A DNA stretch of 64,000 nucleotides from Saccharothrix longispora (GTDB lineage: Bacteria > Actinomycetota > Actinomycetes > Mycobacteriales > Pseudonocardiaceae), in contig NZ_NSDM01000002.1 in assembly GCF_030852425.1 (NCBI RefSeq), forward strand, positions 310,001 to 374,000. Direction: 5' to 3'. The notes under the pieces were generated by a model that was given only the letters and a program-made list of their open reading frames with translations, had not been told where the DNA came from and did not search any database. This document shows, piece by piece, positions 1-8,548 of the stretch (its first letter is position 1; each line of letters begins with the position of its first letter). Position numbers and translations under genes: made by a program.

Positions 1-363
1 GTGGCGGATCGCGGGGTGGCGGAGGCGCTGGGCGACCCGGTGCGGGCGCACCCGGAGATCCGGACCGCGATGACGGCGGTGGTCGAGGCCGTCGACTCGG
101 TCGTCGGACCGGCCCGCGAGGCCGGCCGGCTGCGCGCGGGCGTGACGGCGGTGGACGTGGTGGTGCTGGCGGGCGCGGTGGCCGGGACCGCGCGCCAGTT
201 GGGCGCCCTCGGGCCCGACGCCTGGCGGCGCTACCTGCGCGTCGTCGTGGACGGGCTGCGCTCGGGCGCCGGCCTGCCCGCTGACGGACTGCCCGGTGAC
301 GAGCTGCCCGGACCGGCCCCCACCGCCGCCGACCTCGACACCGCGATGCGCTCCGCCCGCTGA
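1..363 (+). CDS. TetR-family regulator, C-terminal part (truncated by window edge)
   Basis: The frame is open from the first base, so only the last 120 or so codons are present and the DNA-binding helix-turn-helix lies outside the window. The remaining protein is the mostly helical ligand-binding and dimerisation half typical of TetR regulators, ending in a low-complexity Gly/Leu/Pro tail. It precedes a DHA2 efflux gene on the same strand, with a perfect palindrome in the 157-nt gap. This is the usual arrangement of a drug-responsive repressor next to the pump it controls. The family call rests on the shape of the C-terminal region and on context, since no signature motif is visible. Confidence 0.6.
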   Translation: MADRGVAEALGDPVRAHPEIRTAMTAVVEAVDSVVGPAREAGRLRAGVTAVDVVVLAGAVAGTARQLGALGPDAWRRYLRVVVDGLRSGAGLPADGLPGDELPGPAPTAADLDTAMRSAR

Positions 364-455
364 GGGACCGCCCGGCGGTCCACGTCGTTCCCCCGGTGCG
401 CTGTTCTGCGCAGCCCCGGAGGCGTCCCCTCCTGGAGGATCGACCGGCAGCACCC

Positions 456-481
456 TTAAGCGGACCCGCCGGTCCGCTTAA
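456..481. promoter_or_regulatory. Probable TetR operator, perfect 11-bp inverted repeat
   Basis: Arms TTAAGCGGACC and GGTCCGCTTAA are exact reverse complements around a 4-nt spacer (CGCC). The downstream arm ends 4 nt before a plausible -10 hexamer TACGGT (486-491), so the palindrome covers the expected -35 region of the efflux gene promoter. The gene start is at 521. A repressor bound here would block RNA polymerase. The partial TetR protein just upstream is the obvious candidate. Confidence 0.75.
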
Positions 482-520
482 CTGCTACGGTGAATCCCCC
501 GTCTCTCCAGGAGTTCAGCA

Positions 521-2095
521 ATGACCGCATCTCCGGGTCTTGACAGCCAGCCCGCCTCCGGAGGAGGCGCGTCCGGGAACCGCTGGCTCGTCCTCGTCAT
601 CGTCTGCCTGGCCTACTTCGTCGTCGCGCTGGACGCCACCGTGGTGAACGTGGCGCTGCCGTCGATCGAGCGCGAGCTGGGCATGACGCCCGCCGCGCTC
701 CAGTGGGTCGTGAACGCCTACGCGCTCGTCTTCGGCGGCTTCCTGCTGCTCGGCGGCCGGCTCGCCGACCTCGTCGGCCGCAAGACCGTGTTCATCGCTG
801 GTGTCGTGCTGTTCACCGTCGCCTCGGCGCTGAGCGGCCTCGCCACCTCGGCGGAGGTCCTCACCATCGGGCGCGGCCTCCAGGGCCTCGGCGGCGCGCT
901 GATCGCGCCCTCGGCCCTGTCGATCCTGACGACCGCGTTCAACGACCCGTCCGAGCGGACCAAGGCGCTGGGCGTCTGGAGCGCCATCGGCGCCGGCGGC
1001 AGCGCGTTCGGCCTGCTGATCGGCGGCCTGCTGACGGGTCTGCTGTCGTGGCACTGGATCTTCTTCATCAACGTGCCGTTCGGCGTGACGGCCCTGGTGC
1101 TCGCGATGCGCGCGGTGTCGAACTCGCGCGAGGAGCTGCCGCACCGGAGCTTCGACCTCGCGGGCGCGCTGACCGTGACCGGTGGTCTCGTGCTGCTCGT
1201 GTGGACGCTGAGCAACGCGCAGGCGTGGGGCTGGACCTCGCCCGTCGTGCTGGGCCTGCTCGGGCTCGGCGTGGCCCTGCTGGTGGCGTTCGCGGTCATC
1301 GAGTCGCGCAGCAGGTTCCCGCTGATGCGCCTGAGCGTGCTGCGCATCCGCACGCTGGCCGTGGCCAACGCGACGCTGATCTTCCTGACCTCCGGCATCT
1401 TCACGATGTTCTTCTTCTCCGCGCTGTACCTCCAGGGCATCCTGGGCTACGGCCCCATCAAGGGCGGTCTGGCGTTCCTGCCCGCCGCGATGGGCGTGAT
1501 GGTCGGCGCCACCGTCGCGGACGCCCTGACGCGCAAGATCGGCCACGTCGTCACCGGTGCGGGCGGTCTCGGCCTGGCCACGGTCGGCATGCTGCTGCTG
1601 TCGCGCATCACGGCGCAGTCGACCTACGCCGCGGACCTGCTGCCCGGCCTGCTGTGCCTGTCGATCGGTCTGGGCATCGCCTTCGTGCCGATCACGTTCC
1701 TGGCGACGTCCGGCGTCCCCGAGGCGGACTCGGGCCTCGCGTCGGGCATCTACCAGACCGTGCAGCAGATCGGTGGCGCGATCGGCCTGGCGGTGCTGGC
1801 CGTGCTGGCGGCCAACCGCACCGAGGAGGCCCTCGGCGGCCCCTCGCCGCTGCCGCTGCCCGACGCGCAGGTCGCCGGGTTCAACGTGGCCTTCGTCGGC
1901 GGCGCGGTGCTGCTCGCGGTGGGCGCGGTGGTGTTCGCGGCCCTGCTGCGCAAGCGCCACGTCGCGCCGCTCGTGGCCGAGGCCGAGGCGGCCAAGGCCG
2001 CCGACGGGAAGCCCGGCGACGGGAAGGCCGCCGACGCGCAGCCCGCCGACGGGGAGCCCGCGGAGCGGGGAACGCGGACCGGCGAGCCCGCCTGA
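521..2095 (+). CDS. DHA2-family (EmrB/QacA-type, 14-TM) MFS drug exporter
   Basis: This 524-residue protein has the MFS signatures of the drug:proton antiporter-2 group: the first helix reads FVVALDATVVNVALPSIE (motif D1-like), loop 2-3 carries GGRLADLVGRK (motif A), and helix 5 carries a Gly-rich antiporter stretch around GAGGSAFGLLIGG (motif C-like). Length and about 14 hydrophobic segments fit a plasma-membrane multidrug exporter driven by proton motive force. The C-terminus is a charged tail with the degenerate repeat AADGKPGDGKAADAQPADG. The ATG at 521 follows an AGGAG sequence (CCAGGAGTTCAGC). The substrate is unknown. Control by the adjacent TetR protein through the 456-481 palindrome is likely. 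It could serve as self-resistance or export for the nearby PKS cluster, which is inference. Confidence 0.93.
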   Translation: MTASPGLDSQPASGGGASGNRWLVLVIVCLAYFVVALDATVVNVALPSIERELGMTPAALQWVVNAYALVFGGFLLLGGRLADLVGRKTVFIAGVVLFTVASALSGLATSAEVLTIGRGLQGLGGALIAPSALSILTTAFNDPSERTKALGVWSAIGAGGSAFGLLIGGLLTGLLSWHWIFFINVPFGVTALVLAMRAVSNSREELPHRSFDLAGALTVTGGLVLLVWTLSNAQAWGWTSPVVLGLLGLGVALLVAFAVIESRSRFPLMRLSVLRIRTLAVANATLIFLTSGIFTMFFFSALYLQGILGYGPIKGGLAFLPAAMGVMVGATVADALTRKIGHVVTGAGGLGLATVGMLLLSRITAQSTYAADLLPGLLCLSIGLGIAFVPITFLATSGVPEADSGLASGIYQTVQQIGGAIGLAVLAVLAANRTEEALGGPSPLPLPDAQVAGFNVAFVGGAVLLAVGAVVFAALLRKRHVAPLVAEAEAAKAADGKPGDGKAADAQPADGEPAERGTRTGEPA

Positions 2096-2100
2096 TCGGA

Positions 2101-2140
2101 GCGGTGCCGGTGCCCGCCGCGCGGCGGGCACCGGCACCGC
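2101..2140. terminator. 40-nt perfect palindrome between convergent genes (bidirectional terminator)
   Basis: GCGGTGCCGGTGCCCGCCGC is followed directly by its exact reverse complement, giving a 20-bp self-complementary unit with no spacer. It fills almost the whole 46-nt gap between the MFS gene (stop 2095) and the convergent glycosyltransferase gene (stop 2142). There is no T-tract, as is common for actinomycete hairpin terminators. Confidence 0.75.
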
Positions 2141-2141
2141 G

Positions 2142-3356
2142 TCACGAGCCGGGCCGCAGCGGGACGCGCTCCACCGCCAGCCGCTCCAACAGGTCCACCG
2201 CGTGGTCGGGGCCCGGCAGCTCCGCCATCTCGGCGCGGGCCTTCTCGATGTCGGCGCGCATGGCCTGGTCGCCCAGGACGCCGAGCACGGCGGACCGCAC
2301 CTCACCGGGGGTGGTGGTGGCCGCGTCCAGCGCCCTGGTCAGGCCGAGCGCGGCGAACCGGCGGGCGTTGTCGTGGTCGTCGGTCAGCAGCGGGATGCTG
2401 ACCTGGGGCAGACCGGTGACCATCGCCCCCGTCATCGTGTTGAAACCGCCGTGGTTCACCACCGCCGAGCACCGCGAGAGCAGCAGCGACTGCGGCAGGT
2501 AGCGCTCGACGTGGACGTTCGCCGGCCGCGGCCCCAGGTCGGCGGGGTCGCGGTCGTGGCCGACGGTGGCGACCACGTCGGCGTCGAGGTCGGCCAGGCC
2601 GTCGAGGACCGTCCCCATCAGCCCGGGGTAGGCGCCGGGGTAGAAGCGGATCGCCACGGTGCCGAACGACACGTACACCAGTGGCCGCTCCCCCAGGTGC
2701 TCCAGGTGCGGCGGCAGCCGCTGGTCGCCCAGGTTGTCGAACAGGCCGTCCCGCAGGTGGTGGGTGATCGGGGGCATCGGCCGGGCGGGGTCGAGCAGGC
2801 GCGGCAGCGCGAAGCACAGGTGCAGGTACCGGTGCAGCATGCCCACGCCGTCCCCCGGCGGCAGGCCGACCCCGTCGCGCAGCCGGTCCATCTCCTCGGC
2901 GATGTCGCCCATCAGCGGCGTCGTGTCGTAGAGCGGCGTGATGTCGACCGAGGCGCACGGGACGTCGAGCAGCTCGCCGACGGCCGCGGCGGCGGGCTCG
3001 TAGCTGTCGCGCACCAGGACGTCCGGCCGCCACTCCCGGCAGATCGGGACCAGGTCCGCCGCGGTGCGCCGGGCGCGCACGCCGTACATCACGCGGGCGA
3101 TGGCGAGCCGGTCCATCTCCACGCCCGGCACCAGGCCCTTCGCCCCCGCCTTCAGGGCGGTGAACTCCTCGTCGCCGTCCCCGTCGCGGCTCAGCCCGGC
3201 GGCGAAGCCGGCGAACCCGAGGGAGCGCACGTCGTCGAGGAGGTTGGCGGCGCAGGCGAACGCGACCTCGTGGCCGCGGTCGCGCAGCGCGGTGGCGAGC
3301 GGGACGAGGGGGTGCAGGTGACCGGACGTCGGGGTTGAGGTGAACAGGACACGCAT
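2142..3356 (-). CDS. GT1-family glycosyltransferase (macrolide/UGT type)
   Basis: A 404-residue GT-B enzyme. The N-terminus (MRVLFTSTPTSGHLHPLVPLA) carries the acceptor-side GHLHP motif and the C-terminal half carries the nucleotide-sugar motif NHGGFNTMTGAM at about residues 300-312, as in natural-product glycosyltransferases that move an activated deoxyhexose or hexose onto a polyketide. There is no signal peptide, so it is cytosolic. It is transcribed alone, ends against the MFS gene, and lies about 1.1 kb from the PKS operon end, so it may be a second tailoring transferase of that cluster alongside the one at 6283-7449. An AAGGAG sequence lies 5 nt upstream of the ATG. The sugar and acceptor cannot be read from sequence. 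Confidence 0.92.
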   Translation of the reverse strand: MRVLFTSTPTSGHLHPLVPLATALRDRGHEVAFACAANLLDDVRSLGFAGFAAGLSRDGDGDEEFTALKAGAKGLVPGVEMDRLAIARVMYGVRARRTAADLVPICREWRPDVLVRDSYEPAAAAVGELLDVPCASVDITPLYDTTPLMGDIAEEMDRLRDGVGLPPGDGVGMLHRYLHLCFALPRLLDPARPMPPITHHLRDGLFDNLGDQRLPPHLEHLGERPLVYVSFGTVAIRFYPGAYPGLMGTVLDGLADLDADVVATVGHDRDPADLGPRPANVHVERYLPQSLLLSRCSAVVNHGGFNTMTGAMVTGLPQVSIPLLTDDHDNARRFAALGLTRALDAATTTPGEVRSAVLGVLGDQAMRADIEKARAEMAELPGPDHAVDLLERLAVERVPLRPGS

Positions 3357-3496
3357 GGCGACTCCTTCACGGGAACCGGAGCCTGTGTTCTACGCCGCCC
3401 GGCGCCCGCCGGTCGTGCCACAAGTGAGCACGCCCGGCGGGGGTGTTGGGCCGGCGGTCGCAGTGGTGTGCGCCTTCCGGGGCCGAAGTCCGCAGG

Positions 3497-3519
3497 TAAT
3501 GTGAATAAATTACGCATTA
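3497..3519. promoter_or_regulatory. AT-rich imperfect palindrome in divergent promoter region
   Basis: TAATGTG and CGCATTA form an inverted repeat with one mismatch around an AT-rich centre (AATAAATTA). It stands out sharply in a region of about 70% GC and lies between divergent genes starting at 3356 (minus) and 3605 (plus). It is a plausible promoter core or operator serving one or both. Confidence 0.45.
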
Positions 3520-3604
3520 GCACCCGCGGTGAGGTATTCACCCACAAGATCACCTGTTACGCATGGTGGAGTCCGCTCCCCCGACTCCCCCGGAGACGAG
3601 ATCC

Positions 3605-4429
3605 ATGCGCGCACCACGGGCCCTGTTCCCCGTACTGGCGGCGCTCTTCGCCACCGCGGTCCTCGCCGCGCCGGCGCAGGCGGCGCCCCTGGCGGGCAAG
3701 TACGTCGCCATCGGCGACTCGTACACCACCGCCCCCGGCACCCGCACCTACGACGACCCCAACCACGCCTGCCGACGCGGGCCGCTGACCTACCCCCGCC
3801 TGTGGGCGGCGTCCCACCCGTCGGTGGCGTTCGTGGAGGCCGCCTGCTCCGGCGCCAAGACCGCCGACGTGCTCACCGACCAGGTCCCGCTGCTGACGGC
3901 GGACACCACGCTGGTCACCATCCAGGTCGGCGGCAACGACGTCGGCTTCGTCGACGTGCTCACCAACTGCATCCTCACCATCGACGACCGCGACTGCGTC
4001 AACGGCGTGGAGCTGGCCAAGCAGGCGGCCAACGCCTACCTGTCCCCCGCGCTGGCCCAGGTGTACGCGGCGGTGCGGGCGAAGGCCCCGTCGGCGCGGG
4101 TCATCGTGGTCGGCTACCCCCGCATCTACACGATCCGGGGCAACTGCGGCATCTTCGGCCTCAGCGACACCGAGCGCAACGCGCTGAACTCGGCCGCCGA
4201 CACCCTGGCGGCGGTCATGGCGCAGCGCGCCGCCGAGGCGGGCTTCACATTCCTCGACGCCCGGCCGATCTTCGACCCGCACACCCTGTGCTCCAGCGGC
4301 ACCAAGTGGTTGACCAGCCTGGAGTGGGACAAGATCAACGAGTCGTACCACCCGAACGCCGCGGGCCACCGCGACGGCTACTACGCCGCCCTCAACTCGC
4401 TGACCGCGGGGGTGCGGGGCGTGGCCTGA
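3605..4429 (+). CDS. Secreted SGNH/GDSL-family esterase or lipase
   Basis: A 274-residue precursor with a signal peptide of about 28 residues ending AAPAQAA. The mature protein starts with block I of the SGNH family (AIGDSYT, nucleophile Ser39), then the GGND block III (near residue 109) and a C-terminal block V with catalytic His in SYHPNAAGH. Several Cys residues suggest disulfides, as in streptomycete extracellular SGNH lipases (SCO1725-like). The start was set at 3605 rather than an upstream in-frame ATG at 3563 because the signal peptide begins there and GGAGACGAG precedes it. It is divergent from the 2142-3356 transferase and convergent with the ABC exporter, so a role in the cluster is uncertain. 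It may simply be an exoenzyme. Confidence 0.9.
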   Translation: MRAPRALFPVLAALFATAVLAAPAQAAPLAGKYVAIGDSYTTAPGTRTYDDPNHACRRGPLTYPRLWAASHPSVAFVEAACSGAKTADVLTDQVPLLTADTTLVTIQVGGNDVGFVDVLTNCILTIDDRDCVNGVELAKQAANAYLSPALAQVYAAVRAKAPSARVIVVGYPRIYTIRGNCGIFGLSDTERNALNSAADTLAAVMAQRAAEAGFTFLDARPIFDPHTLCSSGTKWLTSLEWDKINESYHPNAAGHRDGYYAALNSLTAGVRGVA

Positions 4430-4440
4430 CGGACGTCGGC

Positions 4441-4467
4441 GGGGCGCCCGCGCGCGGCGGGCGCCCC
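4441..4467. terminator. Bidirectional hairpin terminator
   Basis: GGGGCGCCCGC pairs perfectly with GCGGGCGCCCC around a 5-nt loop, in the 46-nt gap between the convergent SGNH esterase and ABC exporter genes. Only a short T-pair follows on the plus strand. Confidence 0.75.
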
Positions 4468-4475
4468 GTTCCGCG

Positions 4476-6224
4476 TCAGGCACCGGGGGCCGCCGGGACC
4501 AGCAACTGGGTGGCGGCCAGCTCCCGGTACAGCTCGTCCCGCTCGACCAGCTCGTCGTGCGTGCCCTGGGCCCGCACCGCGCCGTGCTCCAGCACCACGA
4601 TCCGGTCGGCGTCGGTCACCGTGGACAGCCGGTGCGCGATCAGGATGACCGTGCAGCCGCGCGCGACCTGCTCCACCGCCTCGCGCAGCGCGTTCTCGTT
4701 GCGGGCGTCGAGCTGGGCGGTGGCCTCGTCGAGCAGCAGCACGCGGGGTTTGCGCAGCAGCGCCCGCGCGATGGCCAACCGCTGGCGCTCGCCGCCGGAC
4801 AGCGTCACGCCGCGCGCGCCGACCTCGGTGTCCAGGCCCGCGTCGAGCCGGTCGACGAACCCGAGCAGCCGGGTCACCCGCAGCGCCTCCACGATGTCCT
4901 CGGCGGCGGCGTCCGGGGCGGCGTAGAGCAGGTTCTCCCGCAGGGTGCCCGCCATGACCGGCGAGTCCTGCTCCACGTAGGCGATGAGGCGGCGCAGTTC
5001 GGCGCGCGGCGTGGTCGAGATGTCGACGCCGCCCACCCGGATCGTGCCCGCGGTCGGCTCGTAGAACCGTTGCAGCAGCGCGAACATCGTCGTCTTGCCC
5101 GCGCCGGACAGGCCGACCAGGGCGGTGCGCGTGCCGGGCGCCGCGGTCCAGGAGACACCGCGCAGCGCGGGGCCGCGACCGGGGTAGGCGAACTCGACGC
5201 CGTCGAACTCCACCGCGGGCGCCGGACCGCGCGGTGCGGCCACGACGAGGTCCACGTCCTCCTCCACGGGCATCCGCCGCACCTCGTCGATCCGGCCGAC
5301 CGCGCCCAGGCCCTGCTGGAGCATCCCCATGCCGGCGGCGAGCGAGCCGATCGGCGAGGCCAGGTAGAACACGTAGAGCAGGAACGCGATCAGCTCCGGC
5401 GCGGTCATCTCCCCCGCCGCGACCAGCGCCCCGCCCACACCGAGCACGCCCAGGAACGCGCCCTGGATCGCCACTCCGGTGAGCACCTTGACCACGGCCG
5501 CGTAGCGCGCGCCGACCAGCCCGGCGGCGTGCGCCTCGTCCACGGCCGCGCCGGCCAGCGCGGTCTCGCGGGCCTCGGCGCCGTTGGCCTTGACCGTGCG
5601 GGCCGCGCCGAGCGCCCGGTCCAGCGCCGCGCCGACCGCGCCCACGGCCGCCTGCGCCCGCGCCACGGCGAGCCGGATGCGGGGCAGCACCACCAGCAGC
5701 ACCAGGGCGACCGCGACGATCACGCCGGCGGTGACGGCGAGCAGCCCGAGGTGCACCACGCCCATCAGCACGACCGCGCCGAGCGTGGTCAGCAGGCCGT
5801 TGGCGACCAGCACCAGCCCCTCGGTGGCGGCGTTCTGGAGCAGGGTGCTGTCGGACGTCACCCGGGCGGTCAGGTCGCCGGGCGGGCGGCGGTCCAGCTC
5901 GGGCACGCGCAACCGGACCAGCCGGAACACCAGGTCGCGGCGGACCTGGCGGACGACGTGCTCGGCGGTGCGCTGCTGCCACCACGACTGCACCCCGGTC
6001 AGCGCCGCGCCGAGCACCACCAGCCCGGCCAGCAGCAGCACCGGCTCCAGCACGGACCCGCCGGTGCCCAGGGCCTCCAGCACGTCCCGCGCCACCAGCG
6101 GCTGCACCAGCCCGGACGCGCCGGCCGCGAGCACCAGGAGCAGGCTGCCGGCCAGCACGGCGCGGTGCGGGCGGGCGTGGTCGAGCAGCACCCGGAGGGG
6201 ACCGGGCGCGGGACTGGTCGTCAT
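4476..6224 (-). CDS. ABC-type exporter, fused membrane and ATPase domains (ABCB half-transporter)
   Basis: The protein has 582 residues. Residues 1-330 form a six-helix exporter domain. The ATPase domain has Walker A GLSGAGKTT (near residue 370), signature LSGGERQRLAIARALL (near 475) and Walker B LLLDEATAQLD with the D-loop (near 496), and an H-loop His in LIAHRLSTV. It would work as a homodimer, since no partner half-transporter is encoded nearby. It is the last gene of the PKS operon, 58 nt after the glycosyltransferase gene, so export of the glycosylated product is the natural reading. The start at 6224 (MTTSPAPGP) was chosen because the membrane domain begins shortly after; longer in-frame extensions overlap the preceding gene. 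Confidence 0.93.
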   Translation of the reverse strand: MTTSPAPGPLRVLLDHARPHRAVLAGSLLLVLAAGASGLVQPLVARDVLEALGTGGSVLEPVLLLAGLVVLGAALTGVQSWWQQRTAEHVVRQVRRDLVFRLVRLRVPELDRRPPGDLTARVTSDSTLLQNAATEGLVLVANGLLTTLGAVVLMGVVHLGLLAVTAGVIVAVALVLLVVLPRIRLAVARAQAAVGAVGAALDRALGAARTVKANGAEARETALAGAAVDEAHAAGLVGARYAAVVKVLTGVAIQGAFLGVLGVGGALVAAGEMTAPELIAFLLYVFYLASPIGSLAAGMGMLQQGLGAVGRIDEVRRMPVEEDVDLVVAAPRGPAPAVEFDGVEFAYPGRGPALRGVSWTAAPGTRTALVGLSGAGKTTMFALLQRFYEPTAGTIRVGGVDISTTPRAELRRLIAYVEQDSPVMAGTLRENLLYAAPDAAAEDIVEALRVTRLLGFVDRLDAGLDTEVGARGVTLSGGERQRLAIARALLRKPRVLLLDEATAQLDARNENALREAVEQVARGCTVILIAHRLSTVTDADRIVVLEHGAVRAQGTHDELVERDELYRELAATQLLVPAAPGA

Positions 6225-6282
6225 GGTGCTCCCCAAGGCGGTAGCCGAATCGGGCAGGGGCAGGGCTCGGGCGGTGGCGGGC

Positions 6283-7449
6283 TCAGGCGGTGGCGGGCGT
6301 GCGCGCGGCCACCGCGACCAGGTGGTCGGCGGCGGCGGGCGCGCCGCCGGCGGCGCGGAACGACCGGGCGAGCGCCCGCGCGGCGTCGAGGTGGCCGGAC
6401 GCGGGGTCGAGCACCGCGTCCAGGGCCGCGCCCAGCGCGTCGGCGGTGACCCGGCCGAAGCGCACCCGCACGCCCGCACCCGCCGCGACGACCTGCGCCG
6501 CCACCACCGGCTGGTCGTCGCGGATGGGCGCGAGCACGAGCGGCACACCGTGCCACAGGGACTCGCACACCGTGTTGTGCCCGGAGTGGCACACCACGGC
6601 GGCGCAGCGGGCCAGCAGGTCCCACTGCGGCACGTGCGGCAGCACCAGCGCGCCGGGCACGTCGCCCAGCACGCCGCCGGGGTCCGCCACGACGCCCTGC
6701 ACGTGCGGTCGGGCGGCCAGCGCGGCCACCGCCTCGCGCAGGAACCGGGCGCCCGCGTCGACGTTGGCGGTGCCCAGGCTGACCAGCACCGCGCGGCGGT
6801 CCGGGTCGAGCCGGTCCCAGGGGAAGCCGACCGGCGGCCGGGACGTGACGGCCGGGCCGACCAGCCGCACGCCGTCGGGCAGGGGCACGTCCCCGACGAG
6901 GTCGCGGGTGGTGAACGCGACCACGCCGGCGGGCGGGTGGCGCGGGTCGTGCACGGCGGCGGGGTCGCCGATCCGGCGGCGCAGGTCGGTGAGCAGGTCG
7001 GTGAGCCAGGCGGCGACCTTGGGCAGCCCGGCCAGCGGGTCGACCAGCTCGGCGGAGGTGCTGGCCGAGGTCGCGCACGGCACGCCGAGGCGTTCGGCGA
7101 CCAGCGAGCCGGCGACCGCGTGCTGGTCGGCCACGACGAGGTCGGGCCGCTCCCGCTCGACCGCGGCGGCCACGCCGGGGGCCATGGCGTCGGCCAGCGG
7201 CACGAAGAAGTCCCGCCACAGGAACCGGAACGCGGCCGGGCCGGTCAGCTCCGGCGGCCGGTGCAGCAGGTCGGTGGGCGGCAGGGCGCAGTCGTGCACC
7301 CGCGCGCCCGGTCCGAGCAACCGGCGCAGCAGCTCGGCGTGCCCGGCCCAGGCGACGTCGTGGCCGCGCCCGGTCAGCTCCGCCGCGACCGCCGCGAGCG
7401 GGTTGACGTGGCCGACCAGCGGGGGCACGACGAACAGGAAGCGGCTCAC
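6283..7449 (-). CDS. GT1-family glycosyltransferase in PKS operon
   Basis: A 388-residue GT-B enzyme of the MGT/UGT type. The N-terminal acceptor motif is LVGHVNPL and the C-terminal donor motif is CHSGHNTVCESLWHGVPLV (near residues 285-303), followed by the DDQ that contacts the sugar in this family. The GTG start at 7449 overlaps the stop of the upstream hydrolase by 4 nt (GTGA), implying translational coupling. Its place between the PKS genes and the exporter gene argues that it glycosylates the PKS product in the cytosol before export. It resembles the 2142-3356 enzyme in fold only; the two are clearly different proteins. Confidence 0.93.
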   Translation of the reverse strand: MSRFLFVVPPLVGHVNPLAAVAAELTGRGHDVAWAGHAELLRRLLGPGARVHDCALPPTDLLHRPPELTGPAAFRFLWRDFFVPLADAMAPGVAAAVERERPDLVVADQHAVAGSLVAERLGVPCATSASTSAELVDPLAGLPKVAAWLTDLLTDLRRRIGDPAAVHDPRHPPAGVVAFTTRDLVGDVPLPDGVRLVGPAVTSRPPVGFPWDRLDPDRRAVLVSLGTANVDAGARFLREAVAALAARPHVQGVVADPGGVLGDVPGALVLPHVPQWDLLARCAAVVCHSGHNTVCESLWHGVPLVLAPIRDDQPVVAAQVVAAGAGVRVRFGRVTADALGAALDAVLDPASGHLDAARALARSFRAAGGAPAAADHLVAVAARTPATA

Positions 7450-8249
7450 CGGGGCGCCACCGCCGGGGCGTGGTGGGCGCGCACCCAGTCCAGCAGCAGC
7501 TCACGCGTCTCGTGCGGCCGTTCCACCAGCACCGAGTGGCCCTGGTCGGGCAGCACGACGGTGCGGCAGTCGGCGAGCGCGGCCTCCAGCCCCGGCGCCT
7601 GCTCGCACAGGCCGGACTCGTCGCCGAACACGGCCAGCAGCGGTCGGGTGAGCGCGCTCAGGTCGTCGTCGACCACCCGGCTGCGCGGCACGTCCTCGGC
7701 CAGGGTGGTGGTCTGGAGGATGCGGCTCGCGCCCCGGGACAGCTTCGCGGTGTGCGCGCCGTGGTTGGCCTCGATCCAGCCGATGACCTCCTCGCGCGCC
7801 AGGCGGTCCCGGGCGTCGGCGAGGCCGTCGGCCATGTGCCGGGTCCACGCGGCCACCGGCGGCTCGGACTCGATCATGGTGACGGTGGCGACCAACCCGG
7901 GGTGCCAGGCGGCCAGGCCGGCCGCGACCGTGCCGCCGAAGGAGTTGCCGACCACGTGCGCGGGCCGGGTCTCGCCGAGGGCGTCGAGCAGGTGCGCGAG
8001 GTCGTCGACGAAGTGCTCCAGCCGGTAGCCGGTGGCCGGGCGGTCGCTGCGGCCGTGGCCGCGCAGGTCGTACATGACCACGTCCGCGCCGGCCGCCGCG
8101 ACCTGCGGGCCGACGGTGAAGTAGTAGCTGGCCAGGCTGTCGGTGAGCAGACCGTGCACGAACACCACCAGCGGCGCGGTCGGGTCGCCGCCGGCGGCGG
8201 GCAGCCGCTGCACGTGCGTGGTGACGTCACCGGTGCGGAGCTTGGCCAT
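7446..8249 (-). CDS. Alpha/beta hydrolase, possible product-releasing or tailoring enzyme of the PKS operon
   Basis: A 267-residue alpha/beta hydrolase. The oxyanion-hole motif is FVHGLLTD, the nucleophile elbow is GNSFGG (Ser near residue 104) and the catalytic His is in LPDQGHSV (near 238). It has no signal peptide. The ATG at 8249 overlaps the ACP stop by 1 nt (TGATG). PKS1 and PKS2 contain no visible thioesterase domain, so this enzyme is the best candidate to release the chain from the ACP. Alternatively it hydrolyses an ester or lactone during tailoring. Both ideas are inference from position. Confidence 0.88.
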   Translation of the reverse strand: MAKLRTGDVTTHVQRLPAAGGDPTAPLVVFVHGLLTDSLASYYFTVGPQVAAAGADVVMYDLRGHGRSDRPATGYRLEHFVDDLAHLLDALGETRPAHVVGNSFGGTVAAGLAAWHPGLVATVTMIESEPPVAAWTRHMADGLADARDRLAREEVIGWIEANHGAHTAKLSRGASRILQTTTLAEDVPRSRVVDDDLSALTRPLLAVFGDESGLCEQAPGLEAALADCRTVVLPDQGHSVLVERPHETRELLLDWVRAHHAPAVAPR

Positions 8250-8548
8250 CACGCGGCCCGCAGCGAGGCGACCACGTGGTCGACCAGCTCGCCGACGGTG
8301 AGGCCGATGATCTCGTCCAGCTCCAGGTCGGCGACGAACTCGGCGAAGTTGACCCGGTCGCCGTAGTGCTCGCGCAGCGACGCCGAGAGCGTCACCAGGT
8401 CGATGCTCTCCAGCTCCAGGTCGCCGTGGAAGGTGGAGTCGCGGGTGATGTCGGCGTCCGGCAGGCCGTGCTCCTCCAGCAGCTCGCGCAGCATCCCGGT
8501 GATGTCGGCGAGCACGGTGGTCGGGTCCGCGGTCGTGTCGGTGTTCAT
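8249..8548 (-). CDS. Free acyl carrier protein of the PKS operon
   Basis: A 99-residue acidic protein with the carrier-protein fold. The phosphopantetheine attachment motif is ELESIDLVTLSA, with Ser in LESID near residue 48, which is the DSx-like motif of discrete ACPs. The ATG overlaps the PKS2 stop by 4 nt (ATGA) and the stop overlaps the hydrolase start by 1 nt, so translation is coupled on both sides. As PKS1 already holds one ACP domain and PKS2 none, this ACP may carry substrates for PKS2 or accept the finished chain. It would need 4'-phosphopantetheine from a PPTase, possibly the C-terminal domain of PKS2. Confidence 0.93.
   Translation of the reverse strand: MNTDTTADPTTVLADITGMLRELLEEHGLPDADITRDSTFHGDLELESIDLVTLSASLREHYGDRVNFAEFVADLELDEIIGLTVGELVDHVVASLRAA

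Noticed and set aside
515..2305. Long minus-strand open frame opposite the MFS gene
   Set aside because: Arg/Gln/His-rich with no protein features; a shadow frame created by high GC content in the third codon position of the MFS gene.
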